Shown here one piece after another: positions 1-4,694 of a stretch of 7,255 nt of DNA. The number at the start of each line of letters is the position of its first letter. The stretch's first letter is position 1. Position numbers and translations under genes: made by a program. This DNA is from Patescibacteria group bacterium (GTDB taxonomy: Bacteria > Patescibacteriota > Patescibacteriia > Patescibacteriales > GWC2-42-12), in assembly GCA_018817545.1 (NCBI GenBank), contig JAHITL010000035.1, positions 1 to 7,255 on the forward strand. The letters run 5' to 3'. The notes beneath the pieces are model-generated. The model ran no database searches and was not told the origin of the DNA. It saw nothing but the letters and a program-made list of their open reading frames with translations.

Positions 1-336
1 AAATAAAATTAAAATTTTACCTAACTCTTGTTGTAATTCTCTGATAAAATAATATTTAAAACTTTTAATTAGCTTGCTAATAATTTTTTGTTCATAATGA
101 CTAGCTATAAGCACACCGTCAAGATCATAATTTAAAGCGCAGCTTGAACAAAATTGAGCAAAACTAGTTTTTTGTTTACAAGCCAAACAAAAATGCTCTG
201 ATCTTAATTTTATATTACTAAAACATTTTTGACACAACCACACTCCTTCACGACTACAGCCTAAACATTCTTTAGGAAAAATTAAATCTAAAAAAAATGC
301 CCAAACTTTTTTGGCATTTTTAACTAATTTACTAAT
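1..336 (-). CDS. comF: ComF family protein, N-terminal part (3' end beyond window)
   Basis: This is the N-terminal 112 or so residues of a ComF-type protein, a phosphoribosyltransferase-like family linked to DNA uptake in competent bacteria. The frame reads KKVWAFFLDLIFPKECLGC and continues with four CxxC pairs (residues about 24/27, 35/38, 50/53 and 63/66), the double zinc-ribbon expected at a ComF N-terminus. A SHYEQKIISKLIKSFKYY segment follows, matching the start of the phosphoribosyltransferase domain. The catalytic part lies beyond base 1. The start is uncertain: between the upstream in-frame TAA (364-366) and the first cysteines there is no ATG, GTG or TTG. I placed it at ATT 336-334, but ATT 357-355 is also possible, and the first usual start codon (GTG 243-241) would cut off the first zinc pair. 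An ATG at 317-315 is out of frame and would need one extra T in the T8 run. The family call is firm; the start is not. Confidence 0.85.
   Translation of the reverse strand, partial: MSKLVKNAKKVWAFFLDLIFPKECLGCSREGVWLCQKCFSNIKLRSEHFCLACKQKTSFAQFCSSCALNYDLDGVLIASHYEQKIISKLIKSFKYYFIRELQQELGKILILF
290..321 (-). terminator. Terminator-like hairpin overlapping the 5' end of comF
   Basis: Bases 293-301 and 313-321 form a perfect 9-bp inverted repeat (AAAAATGCC/GGCATTTTT) with an 11-base loop. Read on the minus strand, the second arm runs into eight T (290-297), the form of an intrinsic terminator. It lies just downstream of the membrane-protein gene ending at 388, so it could end the upstream transcript. 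It also falls inside the predicted comF reading frame (residues about 6-15), so it might be an attenuator, or simply AT-rich coding sequence. The stem has only three G:C pairs. Confidence 0.45.
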
Positions 337-388
337 TGTTAATTTATAATTCGTAATTATTAATTATTAATTGTTAATTGTTAATTAT
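333..388. repeat. Heptanucleotide tandem array, TAATTRT type
   Basis: Eight consecutive 7-base units fill this stretch: TAATTGT, TAATTTA, TAATTCG, TAATTAT, TAATTAT, TAATTGT, TAATTGT and TAATTAT. All eight keep TAATT and vary in the last two bases. The array ends on the stop codon of the gene at 388 and covers the place where a comF start would be expected. Each unit supplies TAA on the plus strand, and most supply TAA on the minus strand. Confidence 0.8.
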
Positions 389-1002
389 TATTTTGCTTGC
401 CAAATAGCGCTATCAATTTTCCACGCGCCTTTTTCTCGAACAAATTTAATTATTATATCTTGATAAAAAGTGCTAGCATTAACTGTTGTGCCAGTCGCTT
501 CTTTTCTTTGGTTTTTAATTAAAATTTCTGCTTGACCAGACTCACTATTAAATTGTTTGACTTCAGTAGTAATAGCTTTAGTCGTAATACCATAATAAAT
601 AGCTGTTTGCTGATGACTTGCTTGAGCTTGGCTAATGTAATTATCAGCCCAAGTTTGCATTTTAAAACTCATAAATAATCTTAAATCACGAATATTTTCA
701 TAATCAGACTGATTAGAAAAACTACCAAATCTCTCAGCAAAAGCTGAAGCAATTCTCGCTAAATCATCCTGATTAATTTCAGTTTTTTTTATTGGCGCTA
801 CTTTAATAATTGTGCCTGTTGGAGGAACGGCAATCGACTGCTCAACTGGCTTCTTCTGTTGTTCTAAAATAGCAGAACTTTCTTCTATTGCTACTTCTGG
901 TTGTTGAGAAGTAAATTTATAAAAAAAGATAACATAAATTATGCCAACAATAAGAAGTAATCCTGTTATAACAATTATTATTCCGACTGTTCTTCTGCTC
1001 AT
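388..1002 (-). CDS. Single-pass membrane protein, possible VirB8/TcpC-like T4SS component
   Basis: This 204-residue protein begins MSRRTVG, with basic residues ahead of one hydrophobic segment (about 7-28), so it is probably an N-in, C-out membrane anchor. A Q/E/P-rich linker (about 32-75) follows, then a C-terminal domain (about 79-204). That domain opens with a helix (DDLARIASAFAERFGSF) and ends in strands closing with DIIIKFVREKGAWKIDSAIW, the 'x-K-x-G-x-W-K-I' ending common in NTF2-like folds. An N-terminal anchor plus an outer NTF2-like domain is the plan of VirB8 and of TcpC of Gram-positive conjugation systems, and the gene follows virB4 by 76 bases. The VirB8-like role is an inference from architecture and position; I cannot name a family with certainty. 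It has an ATG start with no Shine-Dalgarno and a TAA stop. It is probably the last gene of the secretion cluster before comF. Confidence 0.85.
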   Translation of the reverse strand: MSRRTVGIIIVITGLLLIVGIIYVIFFYKFTSQQPEVAIEESSAILEQQKKPVEQSIAVPPTGTIIKVAPIKKTEINQDDLARIASAFAERFGSFSNQSDYENIRDLRLFMSFKMQTWADNYISQAQASHQQTAIYYGITTKAITTEVKQFNSESGQAEILIKNQRKEATGTTVNASTFYQDIIIKFVREKGAWKIDSAIWQAK

Positions 1003-1017
1003 ATATATAAAAATTTT

Positions 1018-1051
1018 AATTTTTAATTTTTAATTTTTAAATAATTTTTAA
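1018..1051. repeat. Dispersed A/T heptad repeat, copy 1
   Basis: This spacer repeat reads (AATTTTT)3 followed by AAATAAT and TTTTAA. Its first 28 bases are identical to 3730-3757 in the same orientation. All 34 bases are identical to the reverse complement of 4147-4180. It lies 33 bases beyond the stop of virB4 and 15 bases before the start of the next gene. Its A/T-only content makes coincidence more likely than usual, but the shared non-periodic AAATAAT ending argues for a common origin. Confidence 0.75.
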
Positions 1052-1078
1052 ACATTGCATTTTAACTTTTAACTAACA

Positions 1079-2968
1079 TTAGCCTTCCTGCTCTTGCGAT
1101 GCTGCAAATTCTTTTTTAGCCTCTTCAATTTCCAATAATTGTCGCGGATCAGAAGTTATTAATTGATCTTCAGTATAAGAAGCCACTACTTTAATTGCTA
1201 CATGTTTATTCCCTGCGAAAAAAATACCTTCACCAACTCCACATTCCAATAACAAATATTTTTCACCTTCAGTAAGAACAAATGTTTTTTGTATTAAATC
1301 AATAGAAGCTGGGGATTGTTTAAGAAGAAGTTGTAATGCAGAATTAGTAACAATCGCCTGTCCATAAGGTGAAACTAAAAAATCATTAACATCCTGAGTA
1401 ATAGTAGTTACTCCCAAATAATATTTACGACAACGTTTAACTAAAGCATAAACAAACTTAGCGCTATCTTCATGTTGCATTAACCACCATGCCTCATCAA
1501 TCACTAAAACCCTTTTTTTCATTTCACTTCTTACGACATTCCATATGTAGTTAATAATCACATAAATAGCAATCGGACGCAACTCATCTTCTAAATCTCT
1601 TACAGAAAAACAAATCAACTGATTATTCATTTTAACATTAGTCGGACTATTAAATAATCCTGAAAAAGTTCCTTGCGTATATTTTCTAAGACGCAAAGCC
1701 AAATTTGCTCCACCCTCCATCCCTTCTAAAATATCTTGAAAATCTTGCATAATTGGCGCTTCTATTTTAGCTAAATCACAATCAGGCGTAATATCTTTTT
1801 TTGCATAAGTTTCCAATAACGCACGATCAATAATAGAATCTTCTTCATGCGACAAATCTCCCAACATCAATCTAATTAATCCTTTAACAGTAATGACACC
1901 ACTTCTAATAATATCATCTGCTTTTGATTCTCCACTTACTGACCTAGGTAAATCAAAAGGATTGATTTTATTATCACTGGCTAAAGAAATGTTAATATAA
2001 GTTCCACCAACTGCTTCAGATAAATGTTTGTATTCATTTTCAGGATCAATAATAATTACATCTGTTCCCATCATTAAACTACGCAAAACTTCTAATTTAA
2101 TTGTATAACTTTTTCCTGCTCCAGATGTAGCAAAAACTACGCTATTAGCATTCTGTAAACTAAAACGATCAAACAAAATTAAACTATTATTATGACGATT
2201 AATGCCATAAAGTATTCCACTGTCAGAGGTTAATTCGCTTGAAATAAAAGGAAAAGAAGAAGCAACTGGCGAAGAATTCATATTAAAAGCTATAAATAGC
2301 TCATCGTTTCCTAACGGCAAAGTTGAATTAAAACCTTGCTCTGCTTGCCAATAAACTCTTTTAGAATAAACTAATCTAGAACCAAAAATATTTTCAACCT
2401 CATTAGATAATTTATCCAACTCTTCAATCTTATCGGCATAAATAGTAACATACAAAGCAAATTGAAAAAATTTTTCAGTTCCCTGCGTTAAAGCATCACG
2501 CAAAGCTTCAATATCACGCAAAGCTGTTTCTCTTAATGGGTCGCGCGCAGCTCCTTTTTCTGCATCACCAATTATCTGCGCTTCTAAATTTCCAACTTTA
2601 TTTTTAAGTTGCTTTAAAACTATTGCGCTTTCTACTGGATAAAAAAACATCCCTATATCAAAAGTTGAATTTAAATTAATAATTGGAGCAAACCAACCTA
2701 TACTTATAAAACGCGGATAACTAACAACAAAAATTGTTCTAACATATTTTCCGCCCAATATTAAATAATTAGGATTAACTTGAAAACTAGCGGGAGCAAT
2801 TAAGTCCTTAATAGAAATAGCTCCTTGACGATAGGTTTTTTCAGCCTCTACCATTTCTCTTGTCAATTCCGGTGTCTGCTCAACCTTTTTTGCTTGTTGC
2901 GCTTTTGCTACTGCCTGAGAACGCAAGCTCTGCTCTTCAGATTTTTTAATTTGTTCTAATTTGAACAT
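1079..2968 (-). CDS. virB4: VirB4-family type IV secretion ATPase
   Basis: This 629-residue protein is the cytoplasmic AAA+-like motor of a type IV secretion or conjugation system, which uses ATP to drive substrate transfer or pilus assembly at the inner membrane. Residues about 1-50 are charged and probably coiled. About 60-260 correspond to the VirB4/CagE N-terminal region, including RDPLRETALRDIEALRDAL and AEQGFNSTLPLGNDELF. The ATPase domain follows: Walker A ATSGAGKS (280-287), a conserved IIDPENEY (306-313), Walker B RVLVIDEAWW (486-495, with D491/E492) and a sensor-like TTITQD (521-526, Q525). All catalytic motifs are present, and length and spacing suggest an intact enzyme. It lies 77 bases after the TraC-like protein, which supplies an extra N-terminal module, and precedes a VirB8-like candidate. 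It has an ATG start with no Shine-Dalgarno, and a TAA stop. The sequence strongly resembles VirB4 proteins of Patescibacteria as I remember them. Confidence 0.97.
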   Translation of the reverse strand: MFKLEQIKKSEEQSLRSQAVAKAQQAKKVEQTPELTREMVEAEKTYRQGAISIKDLIAPASFQVNPNYLILGGKYVRTIFVVSYPRFISIGWFAPIINLNSTFDIGMFFYPVESAIVLKQLKNKVGNLEAQIIGDAEKGAARDPLRETALRDIEALRDALTQGTEKFFQFALYVTIYADKIEELDKLSNEVENIFGSRLVYSKRVYWQAEQGFNSTLPLGNDELFIAFNMNSSPVASSFPFISSELTSDSGILYGINRHNNSLILFDRFSLQNANSVVFATSGAGKSYTIKLEVLRSLMMGTDVIIIDPENEYKHLSEAVGGTYINISLASDNKINPFDLPRSVSGESKADDIIRSGVITVKGLIRLMLGDLSHEEDSIIDRALLETYAKKDITPDCDLAKIEAPIMQDFQDILEGMEGGANLALRLRKYTQGTFSGLFNSPTNVKMNNQLICFSVRDLEDELRPIAIYVIINYIWNVVRSEMKKRVLVIDEAWWLMQHEDSAKFVYALVKRCRKYYLGVTTITQDVNDFLVSPYGQAIVTNSALQLLLKQSPASIDLIQKTFVLTEGEKYLLLECGVGEGIFFAGNKHVAIKVVASYTEDQLITSDPRQLLEIEEAKKEFAASQEQEG

Positions 2969-2973
2969 AATGA

Positions 2974-3015
2974 TAGTAGGAATTAGGGATTAGGAATTAG
3001 GAATCAGGGATTAAA
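2974..3015. repeat. Heptanucleotide tandem array, AATTAGG type
   Basis: Six units of 7 bases run in phase: TAGTAGG, AATTAGG, GATTAGG, AATTAGG, AATCAGG and GATTAAA. The array fills the middle of the spacer between the TraC-like gene and virB4 and ends 6 bases before the virB4 start codon. On the plus strand four of the units contain TAG; on the minus strand the units read CCTAATT or similar and supply TAA. A related array occupies 4621-4690. It is not coding, and no Shine-Dalgarno is visible within it. Confidence 0.85.
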
Positions 3016-3045
3016 AAATAAAAAATTTTCTAACACCCAAAACAA

Positions 3046-3723
3046 TTATACTTCTATCTTTAACTGATTAATATCTGTTAATTTTTGGCTAGCTGATGTT
3101 TCAGGATTATATGTATTGTAAAATAATTCAATTAAACTTTGAGTATCCAATGCCACTGAATTAATTCCGAGCGAAGCTAGTCCTCCAATTGTGTTATCAG
3201 TTCGTCTAGTTAATTCTAAACGCCTTTGTAAAAATTTTTCCTCTTTCATTTTTATTAAAGTAACTGGTTTAAATAATTCAAATAATTTAGAGAAAAAACC
3301 TTTTTGCTTATCTGACATTGGATTGTATGGCACTATTGCATAGAACTTCTTATTCATGATTTTGCCCAAAGAAATCAATTCATTAATATATTGAATATAC
3401 TCAACTGTCTGCATTTTTAACAACTCATTAGTCTGTTCTTTTTCCTTCTGTCTTAAAGTATTAATATAATTATCAATATTAAGCTCACGCGATTGAATAA
3501 CAATTTGTAAAGGAAAATCCAAATTATTTAAAAAACTTACATAAGACATAATAATAGCATCCTGTTCATCTTCACTCTTTAAAGCAAAATTAATACTAGA
3601 AACCATAATAACAGCACGCAATGTGCCATCGCGCATAATAACTGTGTCATCTCTAATCTCAGCAATATCAAGACATTGCTGAGTTGAACTAGTTATTCTA
3701 TTTGTAGCTAACTTATTAGACAT
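3046..3723 (-). CDS. TraC-like domain protein (stand-alone VirB4 N-terminal module)
   Basis: This 225-residue soluble protein matches the TraC-like N-terminal domain found in VirB4/TraC-type secretion proteins. Recognisable stretches are STQQCLDIAEIRDDTVIMRDG (13-33), RAVIMVSSINFALKSEDEQ (36-54), FPLQIVIQSRELNIDNYI (70-87) and FYAIVPYNPMSDKQKGFF (127-144). It has no Walker motifs and no membrane segment. In many systems this region is fused to the ATPase; here it is a separate gene upstream of virB4, an arrangement I recall as usual in Patescibacteria. It probably works with the VirB4 ATPase as the part contacting the inner-membrane channel, which is an inference. It has an ATG start preceded by AAAAG, which is not a clear Shine-Dalgarno, and a TAA stop. 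The four-helix-bundle gene separates it from the PrgI gene. Confidence 0.88.
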   Translation of the reverse strand: MSNKLATNRITSSTQQCLDIAEIRDDTVIMRDGTLRAVIMVSSINFALKSEDEQDAIIMSYVSFLNNLDFPLQIVIQSRELNIDNYINTLRQKEKEQTNELLKMQTVEYIQYINELISLGKIMNKKFYAIVPYNPMSDKQKGFFSKLFELFKPVTLIKMKEEKFLQRRLELTRRTDNTIGGLASLGINSVALDTQSLIELFYNTYNPETSASQKLTDINQLKIEV

Positions 3724-3728
3724 CTTTT

Positions 3729-3757
3729 AAATTTTTAATTTTTAATTTTTAAATAAT
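3729..3757. repeat. Dispersed A/T heptad repeat, copy 2; left arm of inverted pair
   Basis: The unit is A followed by (AATTTTT)3 and AAATAAT. Its 29 bases are the exact reverse complement of 4153-4181, so the two copies flank the four-helix-bundle gene as inverted repeats. It starts 5 bases upstream of the TraC-like start codon, where a ribosome binding site would be expected, and none is present. I see no target-site duplication outside the arms. Confidence 0.75.
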
Positions 3758-3782
3758 ACTCAAATTTTTAATATCTAAATAA

Positions 3783-4130
3783 TTATTTACTTTCACAACT
3801 TTTTGATATTTTTGCAAAAATTAAAGTTAATTCATGTGCTTCTTTCCATAGTTCTCTGCATTCATCTTTTTTGTCTAACAATGCCGTGGCAATCATTCTT
3901 AACCAATGTTTTGTTTCATTTGCTTCTTTTTGACATATCCTTATTTTATTTTTAAAATCTTTTTTAGAACAACCTTGATTTGCTTCCATATAATTAGCTC
4001 CGATACTAGTAGAAGACTTAATTATTTGATTAATCAATGGTTTAATAATATCATCTATTTTAATTGTCTGACAAAATTTTATAATTTTTTCACCAAATTT
4101 AGCCGTTCTTTCCTCTAAATCATAATTCAT
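3783..4130 (-). CDS. Four-helix bundle protein (23S rRNA-intervening-sequence, S23 type)
   Basis: This 115-residue all-helical protein has the marks of the S23/IVP four-helix-bundle family, originally found encoded in intervening sequences of 23S rRNA genes and often scattered in Patescibacteria and Bacteroidetes. Key segments are DLEERTAKFGEKIIKFC (4-20), QIIKSSTSIGANYMEA (35-50) and CQKEANETKHWLRMI (66-80). The length is normal for the family and nothing is missing. The cellular role is not established; relatives include the Avd accessory proteins of diversity-generating retroelements, but no reverse transcriptase or variable repeat is visible here. It sits between secretion genes that otherwise belong together and is bracketed by inverted 29-bp repeats, which suggests it arrived as a passenger. 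It has an ATG start, a TAA stop and no Shine-Dalgarno. Confidence 0.92.
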   Translation of the reverse strand: MNYDLEERTAKFGEKIIKFCQTIKIDDIIKPLINQIIKSSTSIGANYMEANQGCSKKDFKNKIRICQKEANETKHWLRMIATALLDKKDECRELWKEAHELTLIFAKISKSCESK

Positions 4131-4146
4131 ATTAAAAATTATAATA

Positions 4147-4181
4147 TTAAAAATTATTTAAAAATTAAAAATTAAAAATTT
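4147..4181. repeat. Dispersed A/T heptad repeat, copy 3; right arm of inverted pair
   Basis: Bases 4153-4181 are the perfect 29-bp reverse complement of 3729-3757. Bases 4147-4180 are the 34-bp reverse complement of 1018-1051. The repeat runs across the stop codon of the PrgI-family gene (4172-4174), so the last codons of that gene (about KNF-stop) lie in the repeat. This fits a repeat that became the end of the gene, possibly at insertion of the neighbouring unit. Confidence 0.75.
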
Positions 4182-4612
4182 TTCTTATTCTCTCCCTTAT
4201 ATGCTCCTTTTGTATCAACTATTAAAGACAATTCTGCTAAACGAGAAACGCTATAACGTCTAGTTGATGGAATAACAGATTGTTTAATATGTGGCTTTTC
4301 TTCTATTTCATAATCGGTTTTAACTTTATTAATAATATGATTCCAAACTCGTACTCCTGGTCGCTTTAATGTTTGAGTTATATTTAAAATAAAAAAATGG
4401 AATGGTCTTCCATTAATTTTAACAAAAGAAAATAAAGAAGAAATTATAAAAACTAAAATAGTCGCAACTACAAATAAAGAAAAATCAAATATTTTATAAA
4501 AAATAGCGATTAACACCGCTCCAGCTAGCAAAATAACAAATTGCCTAGTCGTTATTGGGCCAATAATCTTATCTTCAACGTCAATAAATTGTGGTATTGT
4601 AAATTGCTGCAT
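4172..4612 (-). CDS. PrgI family membrane protein (VirB3-like)
   Basis: This 146-residue protein begins MQQFTIPQFIDVEDKIIGP with a TTRQF motif (about 21-25). Two adjacent hydrophobic segments follow (about 24-41 and 45-64), then INGRPFHFFI (66-75) and a soluble, basic tail. This is the pattern of the PrgI family, small inner-membrane proteins encoded just before VirB4 in conjugative systems of Gram-positive bacteria and Patescibacteria, in the place VirB3 takes in Gram-negative systems. It would anchor or organise the ATPase at the membrane (family-based inference). The last residues ENKKNF run into an A/T heptad repeat that supplies the TAA stop, so the native tail may have been longer. The start ATG is preceded not by a Shine-Dalgarno but by a repeat able to form a hairpin. 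Confidence 0.92.
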   Translation of the reverse strand: MQQFTIPQFIDVEDKIIGPITTRQFVILLAGAVLIAIFYKIFDFSLFVVATILVFIISSLFSFVKINGRPFHFFILNITQTLKRPGVRVWNHIINKVKTDYEIEEKPHIKQSVIPSTRRYSVSRLAELSLIVDTKGAYKGENKKNF

Positions 4613-4614
4613 AA

Positions 4615-4690
4615 AGTAGGAACCAGGAATTAGGAGTTAGGAGTTAGGAGTTTTTCCTAATTCCTTATTCCTGCTTCCTGCTTTCTAATT
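4615..4690. repeat. Opposed heptad arrays forming a hairpin upstream of the PrgI-family gene
   Basis: The spacer is built almost wholly of 7-base units in one phase. On the left are AACCAGG, AATTAGG, AGTTAGG and AGTTAGG (4621-4648). After a junction unit, AGTTTTT, the right side has complementary-type units CCTAATT, CCTTATT, CCTGCTT, CCTGCTT and TCTAATT (4656-4690). Bases 4625-4635 and 4655-4665 are a perfect 11-bp inverted repeat with a 19-base loop. The pairing can extend outward if one extra heptad in the right arm is bulged. In the transcript this hairpin would end about 12 bases before the start codon at 4612. No run of U follows, so it is not a standard terminator. Confidence 0.8.
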
Positions 4691-4694
4691 CCTT

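Noticed and set aside
1079..3723. virB4 broken by a frameshift into two ORFs
   Set aside because: The downstream ORF has its own complete N-terminal region and start. A 77-base repeat-bearing spacer separates the two, and both ends look native.
3906..4118. A 70-codon open frame on the plus strand
   Set aside because: It lies wholly inside, and antisense to, the well-supported four-helix-bundle gene. Its translation is Phe/Ile-rich shadow sequence with no recognisable motif.
3783..4130. Avd accessory protein of a diversity-generating retroelement
   Set aside because: Only the general fold resembles Avd. No reverse transcriptase, template repeat or variable repeat is visible in the window.
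333..4690. CRISPR array
   Set aside because: The repeats are 7-bp head-to-tail units with no unique spacers of constant length, and no cas gene is present.
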